Positions 1 through 6,379 of a DNA stretch of 12,156 nucleotides are shown here, in pieces (positions within the stretch are counted from its first letter, which is position 1; each line of letters opens with the position of its first letter). The position numbers and the translations under genes are program-made. The stretch covers positions 1-12,156 of the forward strand of contig DISE01000064.1 in assembly GCA_002421865.1 (NCBI GenBank), read 5' to 3'. The notes beneath the pieces were generated by a model. That model worked only from the letters and a program-made list of their open reading frames with translations, was not told the origin of the DNA and did no database searches. This stretch comes from Castellaniella sp. UBA6218 (GTDB lineage Bacteria; Pseudomonadota; Gammaproteobacteria; Burkholderiales; Burkholderiaceae_B).

Positions 1-56
1 TGGTGTTCGGCGACGCCAAGAAGGTTCTGGAGGACATGGTCAAGGCCCTGGAATAG
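1..56 (+). CDS. pntB: NAD(P) transhydrogenase subunit beta, C-terminal end (partial)
   Basis: Only the last 17 codons and the TAG stop (54-56) are in the window, read in the frame starting at base 3. The tail reads VFGDAKKVLEDMVKALE. It matches the end of PntB, whose C-terminus carries a conserved [LV]FGDAK motif followed by a short helix ending in KAL. PntB is the membrane subunit with the NADP(H)-binding domain of the proton-translocating transhydrogenase, which makes NADPH from NADH using the proton gradient. The call rests on this short but distinctive tail, so it is good but not certain. A hairpin follows directly at 70-99, consistent with this being the end of the pnt operon. Confidence 0.75.
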   Translation, partial: VFGDAKKVLEDMVKALE

Positions 57-69
57 GCCCGCACCCCGC

Positions 70-99
70 CGGGAAGGCCCGTGCATGCGGGCTTTCCCG
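70..99 (+). terminator. Hairpin downstream of pntB, probable transcription terminator
   Basis: The arms 70-81 and 88-99 pair over 12 bp with one G-U pair (76 with 93) around the 6-base loop TGCATG. The GGCCCG/CGGGCT core is followed by TTT and then CCC rather than a long T tract, so it may be a weak or Rho-assisted terminator. It starts 14 bases after the pntB stop codon. An upstream ATG for the next gene (85) lies inside the loop, which argues against using that start. Confidence 0.6.
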
Positions 100-189
100 C
101 AGTCTGGAAACCCCGATTCCCGGACTGGATCGTTTAGAATCCTCCCTTACCGCACTCACGCGTCGCATCTCGGCACGCAGCCCAAGACC

Positions 190-927
190 ATGGCCTTCCA
201 GGAAGACGATCCCTGTCTGGTATCGCAATCGCTCGAAATCAGCTCCATCCTGCAAGGCCTGCTCAGCCGGCGGGTGCTGGTGCGCCTGGACATCCCCGGC
301 AAGGCCGTCTCGATCATTTCCACGCTGCTCGAGGTCGATGCGAAGACCGGCACGCTGCTGCTCGACAATGCATCCGAGGACCAGATCAACAGCCAGTTGC
401 TGCGCGCCTCCGCCGTCCGGCTCCAAGGCACGCTGGACCGGGTGATGATCGAATTCTCGGGGCCGCTGCATCCCGCCATGCACGAGGGCAAACCGGCGCT
501 TTCGATGGCCTGGCCCACCCAGTTGCGGCGCATCCAGCGCCGCGAATTCTTCCGCGTCGACATCCCGGCCAGCAACCCCGCCCATTGCCTGATCGAACAC
601 GACTCACTGCCCTCGGGCAAGGCCCGTTTCCGCATCGCCGACATCAGCGCGGGCGGCCTGCAACTGGTGGACCATGACAACCTGCTCACCGACGCCGCCG
701 TGGGCATGATCTTCGAGGAATGCACACTGGAACTGCCCGGCGCCGGCGAACTGGACGTCGCACTGCGCGTGCTGCGCTCCACCCACCTGGCCCAGGACAA
801 CGGCAAGCAGCAACATCAGCTCGCCTGCCGCTACTTCAACCTGCCGGACAATCGCCAGATCACCATTCAGCAATACATCGGCTCCCTGGAACGCGCCGTC
901 CTCGCCCGCCGCTGGGGTATGGAATAG
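190..927 (+). CDS. ycgR: Flagellar brake protein YcgR (YcgR N-terminal domain plus PilZ)
   Basis: The protein has 245 residues, the size of E. coli YcgR (244). Residues about 10-105 fit the YcgR N-terminal domain (split-barrel type). Residues about 112-235 are a PilZ domain with both c-di-GMP-binding signatures: the RRxxxR box (R113, R114, R118 in LRRIQRREFFRV) and the DxSxxG box (D151, S153, G156 in DISAGG). In the family, c-di-GMP-loaded YcgR binds the flagellar motor/switch and slows swimming. I chose the ATG at 190 because it gives the family length. The frame is open to an ATG at 85, but that lies in the pntB hairpin and adds unrelated sequence. No clear Shine-Dalgarno precedes 190. The gene stands alone between pntB and the hydroxyproline locus. 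A chemoreceptor gene lies about 10 kb away on the same strand. Confidence 0.88.
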   Translation: MAFQEDDPCLVSQSLEISSILQGLLSRRVLVRLDIPGKAVSIISTLLEVDAKTGTLLLDNASEDQINSQLLRASAVRLQGTLDRVMIEFSGPLHPAMHEGKPALSMAWPTQLRRIQRREFFRVDIPASNPAHCLIEHDSLPSGKARFRIADISAGGLQLVDHDNLLTDAAVGMIFEECTLELPGAGELDVALRVLRSTHLAQDNGKQQHQLACRYFNLPDNRQITIQQYIGSLERAVLARRWGME

Positions 928-946
928 GCGAGGGATCGGGGAATCC

Positions 947-983
947 GACACGGTAAATATATTGATTGAATATTTACCGTGTC
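947..983. promoter_or_regulatory. Perfect 14-bp inverted repeat, candidate operator of the dehydrogenase operon
   Basis: Arms 947-960 (GACACGGTAAATAT) and 970-983 are exact reverse complements separated by the 9 bases ATTGATTGA. The element starts 19 bases after the ycgR stop and ends 53 bases before the ATG at 1037. Its core TAAATAT-N9-ATATTTA (954-976) recurs with the same spacing at 9368-9390, ahead of the TRAP operon of the same pathway. The repeat is strikingly AT-rich inside GC-rich DNA and has no T tract after it, so an operator fits better than a terminator. The encoded GntR protein is the obvious candidate ligand, by inference. A secondary role in ending ycgR transcription cannot be excluded. 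Confidence 0.7.
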
Positions 984-991
984 TGTGAAAT
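962..991 (+). promoter_or_regulatory. Possible sigma-70 promoter overlapping the operator
   Basis: TTGATT (962-967, 4 of 6 to TTGACA) and TGAAAT (986-991, 4 of 6 to TATAAT) are separated by 18 bases. The -35 box would lie at the centre of the inverted repeat at 947-983, so a protein bound there would block RNA polymerase. This is a weak match made by eye and should be treated as a suggestion. It would give a leader of roughly 40 bases before the ATG at 1037. Confidence 0.3.
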
Positions 992-1036
992 CATCCTCGT
1001 ATCGGATCCATCCGGGATCCTGAACGGCATCCATTC

Positions 1037-2287
1037 ATGAACGCTTCTTCCTGTGACGTCGCCATCGTGGGCGGCGGCATCATCGGCCTGAGTTGCGCCC
1101 TGTACCTGCGCGAGGCCGGGCACGACGTCGTCATCATCGAGCGCAACGACCCGGCCAGCGGCGCCAGCCGGGGCAACGCGGGCGCCCTGGCCTTCGCCGA
1201 AATCCTGCCGCTGGCCTCTCCACGCATCCTCCGCAAGGCGGCGCGCTGGCTGTTCGACCCGCTGGGTCCGCTCAGCCTGCCACCCGCCTACCTGCCCCGC
1301 ATCGCACCCTGGCTGCTGCGACTCTGGCGGGCCAGCTGGCCATCGAATTACCAGGCCAACATCCAGGCGCAGGTCGCCCTGATCGGACTGGCCCAGCAGG
1401 AAATGCTGGCCATGCTGGCCCGCACGGGGCTGGACCGCCACTTGCACACAGAAGGCGTGCTGGAAGTCTACGAGGGCGCCGAGCGCTTCGCCGCCGCCCG
1501 GGAAACCGCCCGTCAGCGGCTGGCCTACGGCATCGAAAGCCAACCAGTCCAGGGTGCCGAACTGGCCGATCTCCAGCCCGGCCTCTCACCCCGTTTCACC
1601 CATGGCATGCTGGTGCCCAGCTGGCGCAACGTCGACGATCCCCAGGCGCTGGCCGTGGACATCGGTCTGCGTGCGCAGGCGCTCGGCGCCCGGCTGCTGC
1701 GCCGCGAAGTCCGCACCGTCGAACCCGCCGCGGACGGCGGGCGCCTGATGCTGGACGATGGCACCGCGCTGCGGGCGCGCCGGATCGTGATCGCCGCCGG
1801 CGCCTGGTCGCACCAGTTGAGTGGCCGGCTCGGGGATCCCATCCCCCTGGAAACCGAGCGCGGTTACAACACGACGCTGCCGCCGGACGCCCTGGATCTG
1901 CGCCGCCAGATCACATTCTCCGATCACGGCTTCGTGATCTCGCCCCTCACCTGCGGCATCCGCGTGGGCGGCGCCGTCGAACTCGCCGGCCTGAAACGCC
2001 CGCCCGACTACCGCCGGGCCCAGGCCATGCTGGACAAGGCCAAGGCCTTCCTGCCTGCGCTGCGCACCGAGGGTGGCGAACAGTGGATGGGCTTCCGGCC
2101 CAGCCTGCCCGATTCGCTGCCGGTCATTGGCCGCGCCCGTCGCCACCCGGACATCTTCTACGCCTTCGGCCACGGCCACCTGGGCCTGACCCAGTCGGCC
2201 GCCACCGCCCGCCTGATCCGGGACCTGGTCGGCGGCCAGACACCCGCCATCGATCTCGCGCCCTACCGGCCGGAACGCTTCTTCTGA
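1037..2287 (+). CDS. FAD-dependent D-amino-acid dehydrogenase, probable D-hydroxyproline dehydrogenase
   Basis: This 416-residue protein belongs to the DAO/DadA family of FAD-dependent oxidoreductases. The N-terminal Rossmann dinucleotide motif is clear: GGGIIG at 12-17 with the acidic end of the second strand at E35 (VVIIERN). The C-terminal FAD/substrate region has the family pattern of MGFRP, SLPVIG and FGHGHLGLTQS near residues 355-395. DadA enzymes oxidise D-amino acids and pass electrons to the respiratory chain. The gene is followed after 9 bases by a 4-hydroxyproline epimerase. The likely substrate is therefore cis-4-hydroxy-D-proline, giving 1-pyrroline-4-hydroxy-2-carboxylate. It is a single polypeptide, unlike the multisubunit LhpBEF type of D-hydroxyproline dehydrogenase. 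The ATG at 1037 leaves only five residues before the FAD-binding strand; no strong Shine-Dalgarno is visible. The family is sure; the substrate is inferred from context. Confidence 0.85.
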   Translation: MNASSCDVAIVGGGIIGLSCALYLREAGHDVVIIERNDPASGASRGNAGALAFAEILPLASPRILRKAARWLFDPLGPLSLPPAYLPRIAPWLLRLWRASWPSNYQANIQAQVALIGLAQQEMLAMLARTGLDRHLHTEGVLEVYEGAERFAAARETARQRLAYGIESQPVQGAELADLQPGLSPRFTHGMLVPSWRNVDDPQALAVDIGLRAQALGARLLRREVRTVEPAADGGRLMLDDGTALRARRIVIAAGAWSHQLSGRLGDPIPLETERGYNTTLPPDALDLRRQITFSDHGFVISPLTCGIRVGGAVELAGLKRPPDYRRAQAMLDKAKAFLPALRTEGGEQWMGFRPSLPDSLPVIGRARRHPDIFYAFGHGHLGLTQSAATARLIRDLVGGQTPAIDLAPYRPERFF

Positions 2288-2296
2288 GGACACATC

Positions 2297-3238
2297 ATGC
2301 ATCGCATCGCCATCCTGGACTCCCACACGGGCGGAGAACCGACCCGGCTGGTGCTCGACGGGTTTCCCGACCTGGGCGCGGGCTCCATGGCCGAACGCAG
2401 GCAACGGCTGTCCGAACGGCACGATGAATGGCGCAAGACCGTCATCCTGGAACCGCGCGGCAACGATGTGCTGGTCGGCGCCTTGCTGTGCGCGCCCGTG
2501 GACCCGGGCGCCACGGCCGGCGTCATCTTCTTCAACAACACCGGTTACCTGGGCATGTGCGGCCATGGCACCATCGGCCTGCTGGCCTCGCTGGCCTGGC
2601 TGGGCCGCGTCGAACCGGGTGAACACCGCATCGAAACCCCGGTGGGCACCGTCACCGCCACGCTGCACGAAGACGGCTCGGTCAGTGTGCGCAACGTTCC
2701 CGCCTATCGCCACCGCAAGGCGGTCGCCGTGGACGTCCCCGGCCATGGCGTCGTGCACGGCGACATTGCCTGGGGTGGCAACTGGTTCTTCCTGGTGGAC
2801 GCGCCCGACCGGGTCGTTCCCGGGGCCGACAGGGCCGCACTGACGGAATACACCTGGGCCATCTGCCAGGCTCTGGAAGCCCAGGGCATCCGGGGCCGCG
2901 GCGATGCGCGCATCGATCACATCGAACTGTTCGGCGCCGATGTGGATGCCGACAGCCGCAACTTCGTGCTGTGCCCCGGCAAAGCCTACGACCGTTCGCC
3001 CTGCGGCACCGGCACCAGCGCCAAGCTGGCCTGCCTGGCCGCCGACGGCAAGCTCGCTCCGGGACAGATCTGGCGCCAGTCCAGTATCATTGGCAGCCAG
3101 TTCCAGGCCAGCTACGAGCCGGGCGAGCATGGCGAGGTCGTTCCGACCCTGCGCGGGCGCGCCCATATCAGCGGCGAAACCACTCTGATCCTGCAGGACG
3201 ACGACCCCTTCCGGTGGGGCATCGAGTCCCGCCCCTGA
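2297..3238 (+). CDS. 4-hydroxyproline 2-epimerase (proline racemase family)
   Basis: This 313-residue protein is a full-length proline racemase family member. The family signature DSHTGGEPTR is at residues 8-17. The two active-site loops are MCGHGTIG with Cys88 and His90, and DRSPCGTGTS with Asp232 and Cys236. The Cys/Cys pair acts as a two-base acid/base couple for racemisation or epimerisation. The sister trans-3-hydroxyproline dehydratases have Thr or Ser at one of these positions, so dehydration is unlikely. With a D-amino-acid dehydrogenase upstream and a DapA-family deaminase and aldehyde dehydrogenase in the facing operon, the expected reaction is trans-4-hydroxy-L-proline to cis-4-hydroxy-D-proline in the cytoplasm. 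The ribosome site GAGGA overlaps the stop codon of the dehydrogenase (TGAGGA at 2285-2290), so the two genes are co-transcribed and probably translationally coupled. Proline racemase is the main alternative. Confidence 0.88.
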   Translation: MHRIAILDSHTGGEPTRLVLDGFPDLGAGSMAERRQRLSERHDEWRKTVILEPRGNDVLVGALLCAPVDPGATAGVIFFNNTGYLGMCGHGTIGLLASLAWLGRVEPGEHRIETPVGTVTATLHEDGSVSVRNVPAYRHRKAVAVDVPGHGVVHGDIAWGGNWFFLVDAPDRVVPGADRAALTEYTWAICQALEAQGIRGRGDARIDHIELFGADVDADSRNFVLCPGKAYDRSPCGTGTSAKLACLAADGKLAPGQIWRQSSIIGSQFQASYEPGEHGEVVPTLRGRAHISGETTLILQDDDPFRWGIESRP

Positions 3239-3249
3239 ATTTCCGCGCC

Positions 3250-3906
3250 ATGACTTCCGCAACCCCCACCGTCAAAATCCGCGCCACCGAGGCGGCCTAC
3301 GACCGCATCGAACAGATGATCGCCACGCTGCAGCTGGAACCCAACCAGCCCATCGTGGAAAGCGACCTGATCCAGATGACCGGCCTGGGCCGCACGCCCA
3401 TCCGCGAAGCCCTGATGCGCCTGATCGCCAGCGGTCTGATCGAACAGCAGCCCCGGCGCGGACTGCGCGTCAGCGAAATCCGCATCGCGGAACACCTGAT
3501 CCTGATCGAGACGCGTCGGGTGCTGGAACGATTGATCGCGGGGTCGGCCGCCCGCCGGGCCACGGCGGGGCAGCGGGCCGCCCTGCTGCAATGCGCGCAC
3601 GACATGACGGAAGCCGCGCGCCGGGGCGACCTGGCGGGCTACATGCGCGCCGACCAGGCGCTGGACCGCGTCACGCACGAAGCCAGCCGCAACCCCTACG
3701 CCGTGCAGGCGATCATCCCGATGATCATCCAGTGCCGGCGCTTCTGGTACGCCTACCAGCACGAGGGCGACCTGGAGCGCGGCGCGCGCTGCCACCTCAT
3801 GCTGGCCGAAGGCATCCACGCCAACGACCCCGATCAGGCCGTGGCCGGCGCGGACGCGCTGATGGACTACCTGATGGAATTCACCCATACCGTGATAGAG
3901 GGATGA
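3250..3906 (+). CDS. GntR-family transcriptional regulator, FCD (FadR) subfamily
   Basis: This 218-residue protein has an N-terminal winged helix (about 14-76) with the GntR recognition-helix pattern LGRTPIREALMRL (46-58) followed by SGLIEQQPRRGLRV. A C-terminal all-helical FCD ligand-binding domain follows (about 85-210). Of the usual FCD metal-binding residues, D139, H143 and H182 are visible. The fourth histidine near residue 205 is not obvious. It is the third gene of the operon, 11 bases after the epimerase stop, and the likely regulator of the whole hydroxyproline locus, probably responding to a pathway substrate or intermediate. I chose the ATG at 3250 because it leaves the normal short N-terminus. 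No Shine-Dalgarno is visible before it, which suggests low-level expression or coupling to the epimerase gene. The frame is open upstream to 2971, but only as antisense-free overlap with the epimerase gene. Confidence 0.9.
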   Translation: MTSATPTVKIRATEAAYDRIEQMIATLQLEPNQPIVESDLIQMTGLGRTPIREALMRLIASGLIEQQPRRGLRVSEIRIAEHLILIETRRVLERLIAGSAARRATAGQRAALLQCAHDMTEAARRGDLAGYMRADQALDRVTHEASRNPYAVQAIIPMIIQCRRFWYAYQHEGDLERGARCHLMLAEGIHANDPDQAVAGADALMDYLMEFTHTVIEG

Positions 3907-3938
3907 AAAAAGGCGCCTGACGGCGCCTTTTTTCATCC
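3901..3938. terminator. Bidirectional rho-independent terminator between convergent operons
   Basis: Arms 3901-3917 and 3922-3938 are a perfect 17-bp inverted repeat around the 4-base loop TGAC. The GC core GGCGCC is flanked by six A on the left and six T on the right, so each strand reads stem then T run. The left arm contains the GntR stop codon (3904-3906). The right arm ends one base before the stop codon of the aldehyde dehydrogenase (3939-3941). The element therefore serves both operons with essentially no spare intergenic DNA. Confidence 0.95.
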
Positions 3939-5420
3939 TCAGTTCACATACCAGATCGTCTTGATCTGCTGGTACTGGTCCAGAGCCTCCAGGCCATTGT
4001 CCCGTCCGCCGAAGCCGGACTGCTTGTAGCCGCCGAACGGCGTGGTGATGTCGCCCTCGGAAAACCCGTTGACCGACACCGTGCCCGCCTGGATGGCGCG
4101 CGCCACGCGCTGGGCGCGGCCCACGTCGCGGGTGTACAGGGACGCCGCCAGGCCGTAATGGCTGTCGTTGGCCAGCTCGATCGCTTCGGCCTCGGTCTCG
4201 AAGGTGGTCACGGCCAGGATGGGGCCAAAGACCTCTTCGCGGAACAGGCGCGATTCACGCGTGACACCGTCGAAGATGGTGGGCTCGACGTACCAGCCGC
4301 TGCCCAGTTCCGTATGGATGCGACCGCCGTGCGCCAGGCGTGCGCCCTCGGACGCCGCGCCTTCCAGGAACCCGCGCACCTTGTCGAAATGCGCGCGTTC
4401 GACCATGGGACCGATCTGCACGGTCTCGTCCGTGGGCAGGCCGACCTTCCAGTTCGACAGGCGGGCGCGCAGACGATCCAGCACGGCGTCCTTGACGCCG
4501 GCCTGGACGATCAGGCGCGAGCCGCAGCTGCAATTTTCGCCCATGTTCCAGAAGGCGGCGGCCAGCACGTGGTCCACCAGGCCGTCCAGATCCGCGTCGT
4601 CGAAGATCACCTGGGGGCTCTTGCCACCGCATTCCAGGACGATTTCCTTCAGGTTGCTCTCGGCGGCGTATTTCAGGAAATAGCGGCCGACCTCGGTGGA
4701 ACCGGTGAAAGACACCATGTCCACGTCCATGTGGCGGCCGAGCGCCTCGCCCACCGACTCGCCCAGTCCGGTCACCAGCTGCAACGCCGCCGCCGGAACC
4801 CCGGCTTCGTGAGCCAGCTGGGTCATGCGATAGGCGCTCAGCGACGTGAGCTCGGCCGGCTTGACGATGACCGAGTTGCCGGCTGCCAGCGCGGGCGCGA
4901 CCTTCCAGGCGTACATCTGGGCCGGGAAATTCCAGGGCAGCACGGCCCCCACCACGCCGATGGGTTCCTTGACGATCAGACCCGTGGCGGCCGGCCCGGT
5001 CGGCGCGATGCGGCCGAAGCACTTGTCGATGGCTTCCGCGTACCAGCGGAAGGTGTCCAGCGTGGCCGGCAGGTCCGTGTTCAGGCATTCGGTGATCGGC
5101 TTGCCAGCGTCGATGCAGTCCAGCGCCGCCAGTTCCTCGGCGTGGGCCGTCATCAGGTCCGCCCAGGCCAGCATGATGCGTTTGCGTTCGGCAGGCGCCA
5201 ATTGCGACCATTCGCCGGACTTGAAACTGGCGCGCGCCACGCGCACGGCCAGGTCGATGTCGGCGGCGGTGCCCGACTCGATGGCGCCGATCACGCTGTT
5301 GTCGATCGGCGTGGTGTTGTCCATCCGGGCGCCCGGCACGTCATGTCCGGGAATCAGGTGGCCGGCCCATAGGCTGCCCGCACGGGCCTGGGCGAAAATC
5401 TGTTCCTTGGTCTGTGGCAT
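3939..5420 (-). CDS. NAD(P)-dependent aldehyde dehydrogenase, probable 2-oxoglutarate semialdehyde dehydrogenase
   Basis: This 493-residue protein is a full-length ALDH superfamily member. Visible active-site residues are N164 in PWNFP (oxyanion hole), K187 in VKPAE (cofactor binding), E263 in LECGGKSP (general base) and the nucleophile C297 in GENCSCGSR. The FTGSTEVG loop is at 238-245 and the EEVFGP motif lies in the C-terminal half. The overall look is PuuC-like or betaine-aldehyde-dehydrogenase-like. In this operon the expected job is the last pathway step: oxidising 2-oxoglutarate semialdehyde (2,5-dioxopentanoate) to 2-oxoglutarate. It starts 10 bases after the deaminase gene, with the ribosome site GAGGAG overlapping that gene's stop (TGAGGAGA). 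A second Cys (C299) sits two residues from the nucleophile. Family certain; substrate inferred from context. Other aldehydes such as 4-aminobutyraldehyde derivatives are possible. Confidence 0.85.
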   Translation of the reverse strand: MPQTKEQIFAQARAGSLWAGHLIPGHDVPGARMDNTTPIDNSVIGAIESGTAADIDLAVRVARASFKSGEWSQLAPAERKRIMLAWADLMTAHAEELAALDCIDAGKPITECLNTDLPATLDTFRWYAEAIDKCFGRIAPTGPAATGLIVKEPIGVVGAVLPWNFPAQMYAWKVAPALAAGNSVIVKPAELTSLSAYRMTQLAHEAGVPAAALQLVTGLGESVGEALGRHMDVDMVSFTGSTEVGRYFLKYAAESNLKEIVLECGGKSPQVIFDDADLDGLVDHVLAAAFWNMGENCSCGSRLIVQAGVKDAVLDRLRARLSNWKVGLPTDETVQIGPMVERAHFDKVRGFLEGAASEGARLAHGGRIHTELGSGWYVEPTIFDGVTRESRLFREEVFGPILAVTTFETEAEAIELANDSHYGLAASLYTRDVGRAQRVARAIQAGTVSVNGFSEGDITTPFGGYKQSGFGGRDNGLEALDQYQQIKTIWYVN

Positions 5421-5430
5421 GGTGGTCTCC

Positions 5431-6306
5431 TCAGCCCTGGTAGGCGTTCAGCAGCGCCAGGAAATCGCGTTCGTCCTGTTCCGACAACGGAGCCAGAGGC
5501 AGGCGCACCGGGCCGGCCTCGACGCCGTGGCGGCGGCAGCCCAGCTTGGCCTTCTGGTTGTAGTCGCCGGACTCCATCGCCTGGATCACCGGATACATGC
5601 CGCTCATCAGGCTGCGGACATCGTCCCACCGGCCTTCGCCGGCGGCCTTGACCATGGCGGCCTGCTCGGCCGGGAAAACGTTGGCGCCGCCGCTGATCCA
5701 GCTGCGCACGCCCCAGAACAGGAAATCGGCCGCCATGTCGTCGGAACCGCTGATGATCTGGAAGTCCGGGATACCGGCCTGGATCAGTGCCAGGGCGCGG
5801 TTGAAGCTGCCGCTGCTTTCCTTGATGCCGACGATGTTGGGGATGCGCGCCAGTTCGATCACCGTGTCCACGGCGATCTGCACGCCCACCCGCGCCGGGA
5901 AGTCGTACATGATGATGGGCAGCTTGGTGGCCTGCGCGACCGTGCGGAAGTGCTGCGCGATCCCGGCCTGCTCCGGCAGGCTGTAGGGCGGCGTGGACAG
6001 CATCAGACCGTCGTAGCCCAGGGCCTCGGCCTGATGCGCGTTACGGATGGCCTGGGTCGTGGACAAGGCGTTGATGCCGGCGATCGCGGTCACGCGTCCC
6101 CGGGTGGCTTCGGCCACCGTGCGCAGCACCAGTTCGCGCTCATCGTCTTCCAGCGCATAGTATTCGCCCGTGGTGCCGCAGGCCACGATGCCCGCGACGC
6201 CGGCATCGATGAAGCGCTTCACCAACGTACGCAACGCGTCCACGTCGACGCTGCCATCCGCCGCGAACGGGGTGACGATGGGAACCAGGACTCCTTCGGT
6301 TTTCAT
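5431..6306 (-). CDS. DapA-family Schiff-base lyase, probable 1-pyrroline-4-hydroxy-2-carboxylate deaminase
   Basis: This 291-residue (beta/alpha)8-barrel enzyme belongs to the dihydrodipicolinate synthase/N-acetylneuraminate lyase family. It carries the GTTGE motif at residues 44-48, the catalytic Tyr134 in MYDFPARVG with Arg139, and the Schiff-base Lys162 in IVGIKESSG. These positions are within one residue of E. coli DapA (Y133, R138, K161). The position between a TRAP transporter and an ALDH, opposite an epimerase and D-amino-acid dehydrogenase, points to the deaminase that converts 1-pyrroline-4-hydroxy-2-carboxylate to 2-oxoglutarate semialdehyde plus ammonia. I chose the ATG at 6306 because AGGA lies six bases upstream. 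The ATG codons at 6312 and 6324 are badly spaced from it. True lysine-pathway DapA is unlikely in this setting, and sugar-acid lyase or dehydratase is the main alternative. Confidence 0.83.
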   Translation of the reverse strand: MKTEGVLVPIVTPFAADGSVDVDALRTLVKRFIDAGVAGIVACGTTGEYYALEDDERELVLRTVAEATRGRVTAIAGINALSTTQAIRNAHQAEALGYDGLMLSTPPYSLPEQAGIAQHFRTVAQATKLPIIMYDFPARVGVQIAVDTVIELARIPNIVGIKESSGSFNRALALIQAGIPDFQIISGSDDMAADFLFWGVRSWISGGANVFPAEQAAMVKAAGEGRWDDVRSLMSGMYPVIQAMESGDYNQKAKLGCRRHGVEAGPVRLPLAPLSEQDERDFLALLNAYQG

Positions 6307-6331
6307 ATGCATTCCTAAAAGCAAGAGAGAC

Positions 6332-6370
6332 GGCCCGGACGGCCGGGCCAGGACGGGGCGCGAAGCCCCG
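6332..6370 (-). other. Two tandem hairpins between the TRAP large subunit and deaminase genes
   Basis: In the 73-base gap between the two genes, 6332-6338 pairs with 6343-6349 (7 bp, GGCCCGG, 4-base loop). Separately, 6354-6359 pairs with 6365-6370 (6 bp, CGGGGC, 5-base loop). On the transcribed minus strand the second stem is followed by a pyrimidine-rich stretch ending in CTTTT just before the AGGA ribosome site of the deaminase gene. They could protect upstream mRNA from 3' decay or terminate part of transcription, setting different levels for transporter and enzymes. Neither role is shown. Confidence 0.5.
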
Positions 6371-6379
6371 GAATCGACA

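Noticed and set aside
85..189. N-terminal extension of the YcgR protein to an ATG at 85
   Set aside because: The extension starts in the loop of the pntB hairpin and is not part of the family. Starting at 190 gives the usual length.
1004..1020. Two GGATCC copies close together upstream of the dehydrogenase gene
   Set aside because: Short restriction-site-like palindromes with no useful stem between them, and no second occurrence near the TRAP operon.
1586..3262. 558-codon open frame on the minus strand opposite the dehydrogenase and epimerase genes
   Set aside because: It is a shadow of high-GC coding DNA. The plus-strand frames carry complete family motifs, and the antisense translation shows none.
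4158..6318. Long plus-strand open frames opposite the aldehyde dehydrogenase and deaminase genes
   Set aside because: Shadow frames without domain signatures; the minus-strand enzymes have all catalytic residues.
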